DNA of 64,000 bases from Corynebacterium breve. Its GTDB lineage: Bacteria; Actinomycetota; Actinomycetes; Mycobacteriales; Mycobacteriaceae. This document shows, piece after piece, positions 37,371 through 47,802 of this stretch. The position numbers and the translations under genes are program-made. The notes beneath the pieces are model-generated. The model worked only from the letters and a program-made list of their open reading frames with translations. It had not been told where the DNA came from and ran no database searches. The stretch's first letter is position 1. Every line of letters begins with the position of its first letter. The stretch covers positions 620,001-684,000 of the forward strand of contig NZ_CP126969.1 of NCBI RefSeq assembly GCF_030252165.1, written 5' to 3'.

Positions 37371-39464
37371 ATGAACGTAACTACTCCAGCCACTCGCCAC
37401 GAGGCCGATCAACTTCTCAAACTTATCGCGGGGGAGCATGCGGTACTTCGCGACGATCAGTGGACCGCCATCGATTCCCTTGTAAACGGTCAACGACGCA
37501 TGTTGGTCGTACAGCGAACGGGCTGGGGAAAATCAGCGGTGTACTTCATCGCGGCTAAGCTTCTGCGCGCTCGCGGTGCAGGAGCCTCGGTAATCATATC
37601 GCCACTGTTGGCACTGATGCGTAACCAAGTAGAGGCTGCGTCTCGGGCGGGGATCACAGCTGCCACGATCAACTCCGCCAACATGACGGAGTGGGAAGAC
37701 ATCCAAGTCCAAGTGGGGCGAGGCGAGGTGGACGGCTTGCTCATTAGCCCGGAGCGTCTTAACAGCCCCGACTTCCGCGACCAAGTCTTGCCACAGTTGG
37801 CGCACACCGTGGGCATGGTGGTAGTCGATGAAGCGCACTGTATTTCCGACTGGGGCCATGACTTCCGCCCTGACTACCGCCGGATCAAGACCTTGCTTGA
37901 TGATCTCCCCGCCAACACCCCCGTATTGGCCACTACTGCGACGGCGAATGACCGAGTTGTTGCCGATGTTGTCGCACAGCTCGGGCCGGCAACTGGAGTG
38001 CTGCGCGGAGGACTCGATCGAGAATCCCTTTCCTTGTCAGTGATCACGTTGCCGGACTCGACGCACCGGGCAGCTTGGATCGCATCCGCGCTGGGTACAC
38101 TTCCAGGCTCAGGCATCATCTATTGTCTGACCGTTGCAGCGGCAGAGGATCTCGCCGACGCTCTTGAAGTAGCAGGGTGGAATGTCGCAGCCTACACTGG
38201 GCGCACCGAAGCGACAGAACGCGAAGAGCTGGAGCAAGCCCTCATTGGCAACCAGCTGAAGGCGCTCGTTGCTACAAGCGCCTTAGGAATGGGATTTGAT
38301 AAGCCGGATCTAGGCTTTGTCGTGCATCTCGGTGCACCGAGTTCGCCGATTAGCTACTACCAGCAGGTAGGGCGCGCCGGGCGAGGGACCGACCATGCTG
38401 AAGTAATTCTCCTTCCAGGTCCCGCGGACAAGGAAATATGGGAATACTTTGCCAGCGTCTCGATGCCAGACGAACAGGCTGTCCACCAGTTACTAAAGGC
38501 CTTGTCAGACGAGCCTTTAAGTACAGCGAAACTGGAGAACTTCGTCGACCTTTCGCGCTCCCGTATAGACCAGGCGCTCAAAGTTCTTGACGTCGACGGG
38601 GCTGTGAATCGAGTCCGGGGAGGCTGGGTGTCCACGGGTGCGCCGTGGGTCTACGACCGCGAACGTTACGCGGGTCTTGCCGCAGCGAGACACAGCGAGC
38701 AGAAGGCGATGGTGGATTATCAAGACACTGCGAAGTGTAGGATGACATTCCTCCGGGCCCAACTTGATGATCCAACTTTGGCTCCTGGCGAAACTTGCCA
38801 GAGATGCGACAACTGCACCGGTCAGCGCCGGTCCTTATCAGTCGATCCAGCAATGGCCGAACGCGTCGATTCACGATTGCGTGCACCTGGCATCCGATTG
38901 ACTCAGCGCAAGATGTGGCCGACGGGTTCAGTACGCAAGGGCAAGATCAAGGGCGTGCTGCCTGGACGGGCGCTTGGCCGGCTTAACGATATCGCGCGTG
39001 GGCCAGCCTTGGCTGAGTTGCTCTCGTCATCCACATGGCGGCCTGACACTGATTGGCGAAACGACGATTGGCTGCGTCGCATCGTCGCAGTCCTGGCGGA
39101 TTGGGACTGGGACACAAGGCCTCGGACAGTCGTAGCGTTGGGTAATGCCGATCCCGCCCGTCACGACCTGATAGTTGCGCTGGCACATGCTGTCGCATCG
39201 GTGGGCCACATGGAGTTTGGCGGTGTTATCACCACGCGTGGCGCAGCTGTCACCGCACACAACTCGGCATTTCGTGTCAACGGATTGGCCTCCCATTTTG
39301 ACCTCAGCGGTGTCAACATAAGCCAAGGTCCAGTCTTACTAGTCACCGACGTAGTTGATACCGGATGGTCGGTGACAGTCGCAGGCGCCGATTTAGCACA
39401 GCGGTTCTCTACGGAGGGGTTCTCTACGGAGGTGTTGCCGTTTGCGCTCGCAGCGCAAGGGTAG
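37371..39464 (+). CDS. recQ: RecQ-type DNA helicase with C-terminal phosphoribosyltransferase-like domain
   Basis: 697 residues. Helicase core: VQRTGWGKS (Walker A, about residue 48), VVDEAHCISDWGHDFRPDY (about 150), ATATAND, IIYCLTVAAAE, VATSALGMGFDKPDL and YYQQVGRAGRG. A zinc-binding cluster CRMTF...CQRCDNC is around 455-483. The last 150 residues end in VLLVTDVVDTGWSVTVAG, the PRPP-binding loop pattern of type I phosphoribosyltransferases. This is a fusion found in actinobacterial RecQ proteins. The role of the added domain is not known to me. Confidence 0.88.
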   Translation: MNVTTPATRHEADQLLKLIAGEHAVLRDDQWTAIDSLVNGQRRMLVVQRTGWGKSAVYFIAAKLLRARGAGASVIISPLLALMRNQVEAASRAGITAATINSANMTEWEDIQVQVGRGEVDGLLISPERLNSPDFRDQVLPQLAHTVGMVVVDEAHCISDWGHDFRPDYRRIKTLLDDLPANTPVLATTATANDRVVADVVAQLGPATGVLRGGLDRESLSLSVITLPDSTHRAAWIASALGTLPGSGIIYCLTVAAAEDLADALEVAGWNVAAYTGRTEATEREELEQALIGNQLKALVATSALGMGFDKPDLGFVVHLGAPSSPISYYQQVGRAGRGTDHAEVILLPGPADKEIWEYFASVSMPDEQAVHQLLKALSDEPLSTAKLENFVDLSRSRIDQALKVLDVDGAVNRVRGGWVSTGAPWVYDRERYAGLAAARHSEQKAMVDYQDTAKCRMTFLRAQLDDPTLAPGETCQRCDNCTGQRRSLSVDPAMAERVDSRLRAPGIRLTQRKMWPTGSVRKGKIKGVLPGRALGRLNDIARGPALAELLSSSTWRPDTDWRNDDWLRRIVAVLADWDWDTRPRTVVALGNADPARHDLIVALAHAVASVGHMEFGGVITTRGAAVTAHNSAFRVNGLASHFDLSGVNISQGPVLLVTDVVDTGWSVTVAGADLAQRFSTEGFSTEVLPFALAAQG

Positions 39465-39479
39465 GCGCGGGCATGCCCT

Positions 39480-40067
39480 TTACTGATCGTCCCAGAGGGC
39501 ATACACACGTGCAGGAAAGGAGCCTGCATTAGATAACTTGGGTACGCCGACGAAGATGTGCGCGCCTTCGCGAGGCACTCGGTCAAGGTTTGTTAATGAT
39601 TCCACTTGCCAATGCCCATTTCGCAGCCAGAATTGCTGGCCGGGGAAGTGGCCATCGAATGCAAATTCTGCAGGATCCGTATTCATCGTGTCGTGTCCGA
39701 CGGCGGCAACGCCCCGCTTGTGAAGTACCCGAAGTTGTTCGAGGCTCCACCCAGGCGCAGCGGGGTCGGTGAGCGCACAGCCAGTGTGCAAAGCGACAAA
39801 CGTCCCCGGGGCAATGTGGTCAACCGAGTCGCCGGGGCGAATGACAAACAGGGCCAAAAGTGGCTGAACTATTTCTAGCCCGGGAAGAGTGTGATGCACA
39901 TGTCGCGGGGTATCCACGTGGGTTCCGGTTGGGCCGACCAATTCGATGTGGTCGATCAGAAAACCGTCATCAGGGTAAACGGTGTGCAGAATTGGTGGAT
40001 CGGAAGGAAACCGGGGCTGGTCAGCGTCCAGTGGGCGCGATAGATCAACGAGGTGCTGCGGAATCAT
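39480..40067 (-). CDS. Cyclase/kynurenine-formamidase-like metal hydrolase
   Basis: 195 residues. DLSRPLDADQPRFPSDP and the metal site GTHVDTPRHVHHTLPG (HxxxDxxxH) near residue 48-65 are the cyclase-family (KynB-like) signature, followed by the C-terminal GAHIFVGVPKLSNAGSFPARVYAL. It hydrolyses an amide or ester of a small molecule with Zn/Mn; no kynurenine genes are adjacent. Overlaps the DUF3806-like gene by 4 bases. Convergent with recQ with only 15 bases between. Confidence 0.8.
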   Translation of the reverse strand: MIPQHLVDLSRPLDADQPRFPSDPPILHTVYPDDGFLIDHIELVGPTGTHVDTPRHVHHTLPGLEIVQPLLALFVIRPGDSVDHIAPGTFVALHTGCALTDPAAPGWSLEQLRVLHKRGVAAVGHDTMNTDPAEFAFDGHFPGQQFWLRNGHWQVESLTNLDRVPREGAHIFVGVPKLSNAGSFPARVYALWDDQ

Positions 40068-40453
40068 CCGATAAACCGCTCGACGAATGTGGTTAGCTTT
40101 CCTGGCTCTTCATCGTCAAATCGGGCATCGACGACGACCAATGGGGCAGTGTATTTCGATCCATCTGCACTGGCGACGATCAGGTCCGTCCCGAAGTCAT
40201 CCTCCAGGATTTGCCACGAGAATCCGAGTTCTCGGCAGAATGCATCTCCCAGTGCTGTTCCGTAGACTCGCGCTGTTTCACCGCGTTGAAATTCGCGTTG
40301 TAGATCCGGATCGAGGCTTAAGAAATGTGTGAGGTCGTGTTCAAAAGAGGTGACGATTTCGTCCACCGAGCCGTTGATTCCACGGCCAGCGGCTTCGGCG
40401 AGATCACGGGTGATTTGTAGTTGGGTGGCATCGTCGATAAGCGAAAAGGACAT
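40064..40453 (-). CDS. Hypothetical protein, possibly DUF3806-like
   Basis: 129 residues, soluble and acidic. The centre RVYGTALGDAFCRELGFSWQILEDDFGTDLIVASADGS is reminiscent of the DUF3806 fold (GxxLG..FxxxLGxxWxxVxDxxG). Nothing catalytic is visible. TAGACT 6 bases before ATG 40453 suggests a leaderless transcript, divergent from and overlapping the tatD promoter. It is co-translated with the cyclase-family gene. Confidence 0.6.
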   Translation of the reverse strand: MSFSLIDDATQLQITRDLAEAAGRGINGSVDEIVTSFEHDLTHFLSLDPDLQREFQRGETARVYGTALGDAFCRELGFSWQILEDDFGTDLIVASADGSKYTAPLVVVDARFDDEEPGKLTTFVERFIG

Positions 40454-40459
40454 GCTTGA

Positions 40460-40469
40460 AGTCTAGGCT
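40460..40469. promoter_or_regulatory. Overlapping divergent -10 boxes (DUF3806-like gene and tatD)
   Basis: The sequence AGTCTAGGCT contains TAGGCT on the plus strand (40464-40469, 7 bases before ATG 40477) and TAGACT on the minus strand (40465-40460, 6 bases before ATG 40453). The two hexamers share the central TA. Confidence 0.55.
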
Positions 40470-40476
40470 GGATGCC

Positions 40477-41313
40477 ATGTCGAAGAAGAAGCCGCGCCCC
40501 ACACCTGTTCCTGCACAACCGATTCCAGGCTTGATAGATGCGCACACTCACCTCGCGAGCGCGAGGGCGCGCACGAAGGACGAAGTCGATGCGATCGTCG
40601 CGCGAGCAGCAGATGCAGGAGTCGAACGGATCTGCACCGTCGGCGACGGCCTAGCTGAGGCTGAACTTGCACTCCAAGCTGCGCATTTCAATGAGAAAGT
40701 GTGGGCCGCCTGCGCCATCCACCCAACGCGAGCCCATGAGCTTGACGACGACACACGCCAGCGATTGCAGGAGATGGCGCGGGATGAGCGTTGCGTTGCG
40801 GTGGGGGAGACCGGCATCGATACCTACTGGTTGCAACATGATCCTGATGGGACAGCTCCACTGGAAATACAGGAGGAGGCCTTTCGTTGGCACATCGATC
40901 TGGCGGTGGATTCGGGCAAGACGCTGATGATTCACAATCGCGAGGGTGATGAAGAGATGATGCGCATCTTGGCAGACTCACCACGGCCGAAGGAAGTGAT
41001 TCTGCACTGCTTTTCTTCGCCGAAGGAAGTAGCGCGTGAGGCGATTAAGCGTGGCTACGTTCTGTCTTTTGCAGGCAATATTACGTTTAAGCGCAATGCC
41101 GAATTGCGTGAGATTGCTGCCCTTACTCCGGCGGGTCAGCTGTTGATCGAAACAGATGCACCATATATGACTCCAGAGCCGTTTCGAGGGGCTCGTAACG
41201 AACCTGCTCTCATCGGATATACCGCCCTGTGTGTTGCAGAATCTCGGGGAACTTCGGTGGAGGAAATTACCTCCGAGCTGGGCGAAACCTTCGCCCGCGT
41301 TTATAGGGTGTGA
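40477..41313 (+). CDS. tatD: TatD-family metal-dependent deoxyribonuclease
   Basis: 278 residues. Metal ligands: DAHTHL near the N-terminus, AVGETGID, MIHNREGDEEM, ILHCFSSP and IETDAPYM, in the TIM-barrel order of TatD. It is a 3'-5' exonuclease acting in DNA repair or turnover. ATG 40477 is selected by the -10 spacing. The position between metG and rpfB is as in mycobacteria. Its stop codon lies inside a GlxR-type site. Confidence 0.93.
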   Translation: MSKKKPRPTPVPAQPIPGLIDAHTHLASARARTKDEVDAIVARAADAGVERICTVGDGLAEAELALQAAHFNEKVWAACAIHPTRAHELDDDTRQRLQEMARDERCVAVGETGIDTYWLQHDPDGTAPLEIQEEAFRWHIDLAVDSGKTLMIHNREGDEEMMRILADSPRPKEVILHCFSSPKEVAREAIKRGYVLSFAGNITFKRNAELREIAALTPAGQLLIETDAPYMTPEPFRGARNEPALIGYTALCVAESRGTSVEEITSELGETFARVYRV

Positions 41314-41324
41314 GGAAAGTCACA
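41309..41324. promoter_or_regulatory. GlxR (cAMP regulator) binding site upstream of rpfB
   Basis: TGTG-AGGAAAGT-CACA matches the TGTG-N8-CACA consensus perfectly. The rpf2 gene of C. glutamicum is known to be controlled by GlxR together with RamA and RamB. The site overlaps the tatD stop codon. Confidence 0.75.
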
Positions 41325-41413
41325 AATGTGTTTGTGCAGGGGGCTTGTTTCGCATGTGAAAGGCGTTATTGGTGTTGCATTGTGGAATCGTTTCGGGGGT
41401 GACGATCTGGAAA

Positions 41414-41439
41414 ATAACAGACTGTTATCGTATCGTTAT
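41414..41439. promoter_or_regulatory. ATAACAG palindrome and GTTAT repeats upstream of rpfB
   Basis: ATAACAG-A-CTGTTAT is a perfect inverted repeat (41414-41428), and GTTAT recurs 11 bases on (41424-41428 and 41435-41439). The 11-base period resembles an MtrA direct repeat on the minus strand (ATAAC instead of GTAAC). The function is inferred. Confidence 0.35.
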
Positions 41440-41500
41440 TCGCAGTGATTATGGATCGCCGTATCGATCCGTTCGTTTTCTTGCCCCCGATCAATTTTGA

Positions 41501-42721
<1,221 letters not shown>

Positions 42722-42732
42722 TCTCGGAGTCT

Positions 42733-43599
42733 ATGACCACTTCTGACTCCCACCTGCTAGGCCCTGTAGAGATCAGGGAGCTGGCAGCCGAATTGGATGT
42801 CACTCCGACGAAGAAGCTTGGCCAAAACTTCGTCCATGACCCAAACACGGTTCGTCGCATTGTTGCGGCAGCTGACCTCTCTCCCGATGATGTGGTGATT
42901 GAGGTCGGGCCGGGTTTGGGTTCTTTGACGCTCGGGCTCGTTGACACTGTGGAGCGCGTTATCGCGGTAGAAATTGACCCGCGACTAGCAGGACGCTTGG
43001 CTCAGACAGTCAATGAGCGTGCAGCGGACTATGCCGAGCGACTCGACGTGATCAACATCGATGCGCTGAAGGTCACTGCCGAAGATCTTCCAGCAGCGCC
43101 GACTGCATTGGTAGCGAACCTGCCCTACAACGTTTCAGTGCCCGTACTCCTGCACTTGTTGGAGGAATTTCCTACGATCCGGCGGGTCCTCGTTATGGTG
43201 CAAGCTGAGGTTGCCGATCGACTTGCCGCCGCTCCAGGATCGAAAATCTACGGAGTGCCCAGCGTCAAGGCTTCTTTCTACGGTGAAGTCACACGCGCAG
43301 GTGCCATTGGCAAGAACGTGTTCTGGCCCGCACCAAAGATTGAGTCAGGCCTAGTTCGCATCGACGTGCAAGACATGGGGTGGTCGCGTGATCTGCGCCC
43401 CAAGGTATTTCCGCTTATCGACGCGGCATTTGCGCAACGTCGCAAGACACTTCGGGCATGCCTCACAGGTATTTATGGCTCTGGCGCATCAGCTGAAGAA
43501 GCGCTACGCAAAGCCGATATCGACCCTGGAATCCGTGGCGAGAAGCTCGATGTTGCCGATTACGTTCGACTAGCGCAGGTGAGCCATGTCGGATTTTAA
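42733..43599 (+). CDS. ksgA: 16S rRNA adenine-N6,N6-dimethyltransferase
   Basis: 288 residues. [22 protein letters not shown]-binding [15 protein letters not shown], the AVEID acidic residue, and catalytic NLPYNVS are the KsgA/RsmA signatures. It dimethylates A1518 and A1519 of 16S rRNA. Overlaps ispE by 14 bases. The order rpfB-ksgA-ispE is conserved in actinobacteria. Confidence 0.96.
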   Translation: MTTSDSHLLGPVEIRELAAELDVTPTKKLGQNFVHDPNTVRRIVAAADLSPDDVVIEVGPGLGSLTLGLVDTVERVIAVEIDPRLAGRLAQTVNERAADYAERLDVINIDALKVTAEDLPAAPTALVANLPYNVSVPVLLHLLEEFPTIRRVLVMVQAEVADRLAAAPGSKIYGVPSVKASFYGEVTRAGAIGKNVFWPAPKIESGLVRIDVQDMGWSRDLRPKVFPLIDAAFAQRRKTLRACLTGIYGSGASAEEALRKADIDPGIRGEKLDVADYVRLAQVSHVGF

Positions 43600-44578
43600 G
43601 CTCGAATTCGCAGCCCGCGCCTACGGCAAGGTGAACCTTCACTTGGGGGTGGGCGAGGCGCGCGATGACGGTTACCATGAGCTAGCCACAGTCTTTCAGG
43701 CAGTCGACCGCCCAGAGACTGTCACCTTGCGCGTGAACGGTGAGACGGACCGAGTGCTGGCGGGATCTGTCGTGGAGTCGATGTCTACTACGTTTCACGT
43801 CAATGAACCGGATGAAGACATCGATGGACCGAATAACTTGGCTTGGCGCGCAGTCGATGCTGTCGTCGAGCGGTATCGGGATCGTGCGAAGCGTCACGCG
43901 GTCGATCTTCCTCGCGTGCGACTCTTCGTCGATAAAACGATTTTCGTAGCAGGAGGTATGGCTGGCGGGTCGGCGGATGCTGCGGCAGCGTTGATTGCAG
44001 CGAACGAATACTTGGAATACTGGACAAGTACGTCGCTTACCGACGACGACAATGCCGAGATTGCTTCTTCACTCGGGGCGGATGTTCCGTTTTGTTTGAT
44101 GGGTGGTACGGCACTCGGTCGGGGAAGGGGCGACAAGCTCGCTCCCATGATGGCGCGAGGAACATACTGGTGGGCGTTTGTCTCGCAGAAAGAAGGCCTG
44201 TCCACAGGCAGAGTCTTTGAATATCTGGACGAATTGCGCCACAACGACCCGGCACTGGTTCCGCGCCTAGATACGACGGCGATTGCACGAGCGTTGGTAA
44301 GCGGCGAGCCGGCGACTGTTGCCGGGGTACTTCATAATGATTTGCAACCAGCTGCGGTGAAGCTCCACCCGAATTTGCGCAATACCTTGCACGAGGCACG
44401 ACTTCAAGGCGTATTGCGCGCAATTGTGTCCGGCTCTGGGCCGACAGTAGCCATCTTGTGCGAAAATGAAGAGCACGCACGCAAGACCGTCGATGCTTTG
44501 ACATCGACGGTGGCGTACGAGGGGTTTGCAGCAAGGGGTCCTGCGCCTGCGGCACACAGTCTCACTGCTGCAACATAG
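43586..44578 (+). CDS. ispE: 4-diphosphocytidyl-2-C-methyl-D-erythritol kinase
   Basis: 330 residues. GHMP-kinase features: [22 protein letters not shown], the ATP loop [20 protein letters not shown], and the C-terminal [13 protein letters not shown]. It phosphorylates CDP-ME in the MEP isoprenoid pathway. There are long insertions relative to E. coli IspE. It starts inside ksgA, so it is translationally coupled. Confidence 0.95.
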   Translation: MSDFKLEFAARAYGKVNLHLGVGEARDDGYHELATVFQAVDRPETVTLRVNGETDRVLAGSVVESMSTTFHVNEPDEDIDGPNNLAWRAVDAVVERYRDRAKRHAVDLPRVRLFVDKTIFVAGGMAGGSADAAAALIAANEYLEYWTSTSLTDDDNAEIASSLGADVPFCLMGGTALGRGRGDKLAPMMARGTYWWAFVSQKEGLSTGRVFEYLDELRHNDPALVPRLDTTAIARALVSGEPATVAGVLHNDLQPAAVKLHPNLRNTLHEARLQGVLRAIVSGSGPTVAILCENEEHARKTVDALTSTVAYEGFAARGPAPAAHSLTAAT

Positions 44579-44594
44579 GCGCTAGGCCGCGAAG

Positions 44595-45848
44595 TTATCC
44601 AGTAGCTACTGCCATCTCAACCGGGGCGAAGTCTAGCTCGTGGCGCTGGACTATTTCGTTGTCGAAGAGATCGATAACGATGAGCTCGCGGTTTTCAGCA
44701 TCGGTGATGTAGGCGTATTCACCGGCTACCTGGAGGATCGGGCCGGGCTTTTGCCACTTTTCTTTCTCTTCCCACGGCTCGATGGCTGCGATGCGTTGGG
44801 TGATGTCGCCGGTCTCCTCATCGATCACCGTGAGGTTGCCGTCGTTAGTCAGTACAAGGCCCTCCCCACCGGGGCCACGGCCCAGGGAGCGGAACCAGTA
44901 AGTGGAACCCAGTTCGACTTCTTTGACCTCAAGCTTTTCGGTATCGATGAGGGCGATTGAGGTAGGGTGCTCTTGCTCGGCGTCCTCGTCAAGCTTGTTG
45001 TCTCCCAACACAATCGGAGAGTTTTCAGCGCCCGCTAGGTTGCCGTTGCGCTGGTATCCATCGGACTTAATCTTGTGAAACTCGCCGTCACGGAAGACAA
45101 CGGGACCGTCGGTGCAGCCGAAGGCAAACCCTTCGCTGGACGCAGCCTCGCCGTGGATATTAGGGCACTCGGTGGTTTCTGTCAGAGTTTCACCTCGCGC
45201 ATCAACCTGCCGGATGGTGAATCGCTCATCTTCGTTACCCACGGTGTGGATGAGGGAGTCGTCGGCAAGCGGAATGGCCACGCCGTGGTGTGCCTCGCCT
45301 GTGGAGATAGTTCGTGAGGAAGCCTTCGCGTCCGCGATTGCATCTGTCGGGACAACCGTAACTTCGCCGGTCCCGTCGGAGAATAGGGCAGTCGAGCCGT
45401 CGTGTGGTACGACGTGTCCAGCCTTTTCGATGTCGTAGGAAACATCGGTGAGGCGTGGCGTTTCTTCGTAGTAGTGGGAGTGTTCGCCGTGTGGCTGGTC
45501 GATCAGGCCTGAGTCAAACACGAGGAGCTTGTCGCCCTCTGTAACCATGACGTGGCGACCGTCACCGGCACCGCTGAGTCGGAGGAAGCCGGGGCGATCA
45601 ACTTCGTTGATGATGTCGCCGGTTTCGGGGTCGATGGTGGTTAGACCGTTGTCATGGGAGAACACGACGCGTGGTTTGAGCTCGGACACTTCGCGGTGCT
45701 CGCCCTTGTTGTGTTCATTGTGGCCGGTGTGCTGGTCTGCGGATTCAGGTGCTGCCTCGGTGGGTGCCTTGCCGTTCGTGCACGAGGTGAGAGCTAGGGA
45801 GGCCGCAATCAGTGGGACGACGATGAGTCGCTGAGAGTATTTGAACAT
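44595..45848 (-). CDS. Probable zinc metallochaperone lipoprotein (AztD-like)
   Basis: 417 residues. A signal peptide with lipobox LTSC is followed by a His-rich stretch (QHTGHNEHNKGEH and later PHGEHSHYY), then a seven-bladed beta-propeller-like body with repeated VIDxETG-type motifs. This is the architecture of AztD, the periplasmic chaperone that hands zinc to AztC. No aztABC genes are in the window. TAGTCT lies 7 bases before ATG 45848 (leaderless), and a Fur/Zur-type palindrome sits directly upstream, so zinc-starvation induction is likely. Confidence 0.75.
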   Translation of the reverse strand: MFKYSQRLIVVPLIAASLALTSCTNGKAPTEAAPESADQHTGHNEHNKGEHREVSELKPRVVFSHDNGLTTIDPETGDIINEVDRPGFLRLSGAGDGRHVMVTEGDKLLVFDSGLIDQPHGEHSHYYEETPRLTDVSYDIEKAGHVVPHDGSTALFSDGTGEVTVVPTDAIADAKASSRTISTGEAHHGVAIPLADDSLIHTVGNEDERFTIRQVDARGETLTETTECPNIHGEAASSEGFAFGCTDGPVVFRDGEFHKIKSDGYQRNGNLAGAENSPIVLGDNKLDEDAEQEHPTSIALIDTEKLEVKEVELGSTYWFRSLGRGPGGEGLVLTNDGNLTVIDEETGDITQRIAAIEPWEEKEKWQKPGPILQVAGEYAYITDAENRELIVIDLFDNEIVQRHELDFAPVEMAVATG

Positions 45849-45855
45849 GCCAGAA

Positions 45856-45861
45856 AGACTA
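45856..45861 (-). promoter_or_regulatory. -10 box of a leaderless transcript (AztD-like gene)
   Basis: On the minus strand TAGTCT, 7 bases, then ATG 45848. Confidence 0.5.
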
Positions 45862-45864
45862 AAC

Positions 45865-45883
45865 GATAATGAAAACGATTATC
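45865..45883. promoter_or_regulatory. Fur/Zur-type operator
   Basis: GATAAT-GAAAACG-ATTATC, perfect 6-bp arms in a 19-bp frame close to the classical Fur/Zur box. It lies immediately upstream of the -10 box of the AztD-like gene, where a repressor would block RNA polymerase. Given the His-rich product, Zur is the likely regulator. Confidence 0.65.
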
Positions 45884-45937
45884 AAAAAGTGTGGGTTATT
45901 TCCACCCCTCCGAATTCGCCTAAGATAAACAACCATC

Positions 45938-47740
45938 ATGGCAAATCTCATCAGCATGGAAAATGTGTCCAAGACTTGGGGACTCAAGACGCTTCTCGAC
46001 GAAGTCTCGCTCGGTGTCCAAACCGGCGACAGAATTGGCGTCGTAGGCTTAAACGGTGGCGGAAAAACCACACTTCTCGAGGTTCTCACCGGCATCGAAG
46101 AGCCTGACTCAGGGCGCGTTTCACACAACTCGCAGCTGCGCATGGCGGTGGTCACACAGCGCTTCGATCTTGACGACGATCTGACGATCGGGGAAATCGT
46201 CGTAGAGCCACTGGGTTTGCAGACATTTGAGTGGGCCTCTAATGCGAAAGTGCGCGAGGTGCTTTCGGGCACCGGGGTTGCCGATCTTGGCCTTGATTCC
46301 ACTGTGGGCAACCTTTCTGGCGGTGAGCGCCGCCGAGTGAATCTTGCCGCAGCTCTAGTCCAAGACCTTGACCTGATCGTGCTTGATGAGCCTACGAACC
46401 ACCTCGATGTGGAAGGTGTGCAGTGGCTCGCTGAGCACCTGCTCAACCGTAAGATTGCCATTGTCGTTGTCACGCACGATCGTTGGTTCCTAGACACCGT
46501 GGCGAATCTCACCTGGGAAGTCCACGATGGCACCGTCGATGTATATGAAGGCGGCTACAACGACTGGACTTTTGCGCGAGCGGAGCGCGCTCGGCAGGCG
46601 GATGCCATCGAGCAGCGCCGCCAGAATCTTGCCCGGAAAGAACTGGCTTGGCTGCGTCGAGGTGCGCCAGCTCGGACCTCGAAGCCGCGCTACCGGATTG
46701 AAGCGGCGGAGGTGCTGATCGCGGACGTGCCCGCGCCGCGCGACAAAGTGGAGCTGACCAGCTTTTCTAAGCAGCGTCAAGGCAAGGTTGTGGTTGAGCT
46801 TGAAGATGCGCGTATCGATGCTCTAGACGGTCGCACCTTGGTGGATCGCCTGACATGGCGACTCGCACCGGGGGAGCGAATAGGCCTGGTCGGTGTAAAT
46901 GGTTCGGGTAAGACGACCCTGCTGAAAACACTGGCGGGCGCGCACCCCCTGGCTGCGGGCAAACGTGTCGAGGGCCAAACGGTGCGCATTGGTTGGCTCA
47001 AGCAGGAACTTGACGATCTTGATCCAGCCCGCCGGGTTATCGAAGCTGTCGAAGACGTAGCCAACTACGTCACCTTGGGCAAAAAGGAAGTGTCGGCCTC
47101 CCAGCTTGCGGAGCGCCTTGGCTTTAGTCCGAAGCGACAGCGGACACCGGTAGGCGATCTTTCGGGTGGCGAGCGCCGCCGTCTGCAGCTCACTCGTGTG
47201 CTGATGAGCGAGCCGAACCTCTTGCTTCTCGACGAACCAACCAACGACTTGGATATCGATACCCTCCAGGAGCTCGAAGACCTCCTGGACAATTGGGCGG
47301 GCACCCTTGTCGTCATTTCGCACGATCGCTACCTGATCGAGCGCATCGCAGATTCCACGTGGGCACTGTTTGGGGATGGGAAACTGACCAACCTCGTCGG
47401 GGGAATCGAAGAGTACCTGCGTCGTCGTGAAGCAATGGGCGGCGCTACCGGTGAACTGGATCTGGGGGAGCGTGACATTGAGCCGCAGGCGCAGAAAATT
47501 GGGTTGAGTTCGCAAGAAGAGCGCGAGATCAAGAAGCTGATGAATTCACTTGAGCGGAAAATGGCTAAACTCTCCGATAAAGTCTCTACATTTGAGGAAG
47601 AGCTTGCCGAAATTTCAGGTAGCGATGACCCGGACCTGCCTAAACTAACCCAATTGAGCGAAATTCTTGCAGAGGTGCGCGCTGAGCATGAAGTGCTAGA
47701 GATGGAATGGCTTGAGCTAGGCGAGAAGCTGGAAGGCTAA
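45938..47740 (+). CDS. ABC-F family ATPase
   Basis: 600 residues with two ABC domains and no membrane segment. First: GLNGGGKTTL, LSGGERRRVNLA, VLDEPTNHLD. Second: GVNGSGKTTL, LSGGERRRLQLT, LLDEPTNDLD. A charged linker separates them and a coiled-coil arm (residues 515-595) closes the protein, as in Uup. ABC-F proteins act on the ribosome or nucleic acids, some giving antibiotic tolerance. TAAGAT lies 11 bases before ATG 45938, so the 5' leader is very short. Confidence 0.92.
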   Translation: MANLISMENVSKTWGLKTLLDEVSLGVQTGDRIGVVGLNGGGKTTLLEVLTGIEEPDSGRVSHNSQLRMAVVTQRFDLDDDLTIGEIVVEPLGLQTFEWASNAKVREVLSGTGVADLGLDSTVGNLSGGERRRVNLAAALVQDLDLIVLDEPTNHLDVEGVQWLAEHLLNRKIAIVVVTHDRWFLDTVANLTWEVHDGTVDVYEGGYNDWTFARAERARQADAIEQRRQNLARKELAWLRRGAPARTSKPRYRIEAAEVLIADVPAPRDKVELTSFSKQRQGKVVVELEDARIDALDGRTLVDRLTWRLAPGERIGLVGVNGSGKTTLLKTLAGAHPLAAGKRVEGQTVRIGWLKQELDDLDPARRVIEAVEDVANYVTLGKKEVSASQLAERLGFSPKRQRTPVGDLSGGERRRLQLTRVLMSEPNLLLLDEPTNDLDIDTLQELEDLLDNWAGTLVVISHDRYLIERIADSTWALFGDGKLTNLVGGIEEYLRRREAMGGATGELDLGERDIEPQAQKIGLSSQEEREIKKLMNSLERKMAKLSDKVSTFEEELAEISGSDDPDLPKLTQLSEILAEVRAEHEVLEMEWLELGEKLEG

Positions 47741-47802
47741 TCGTTATCGGGATGTGACCAAAATTGCTGTCATACAGGTAAAATACGTGGCACTGTAGAC
47801 CC

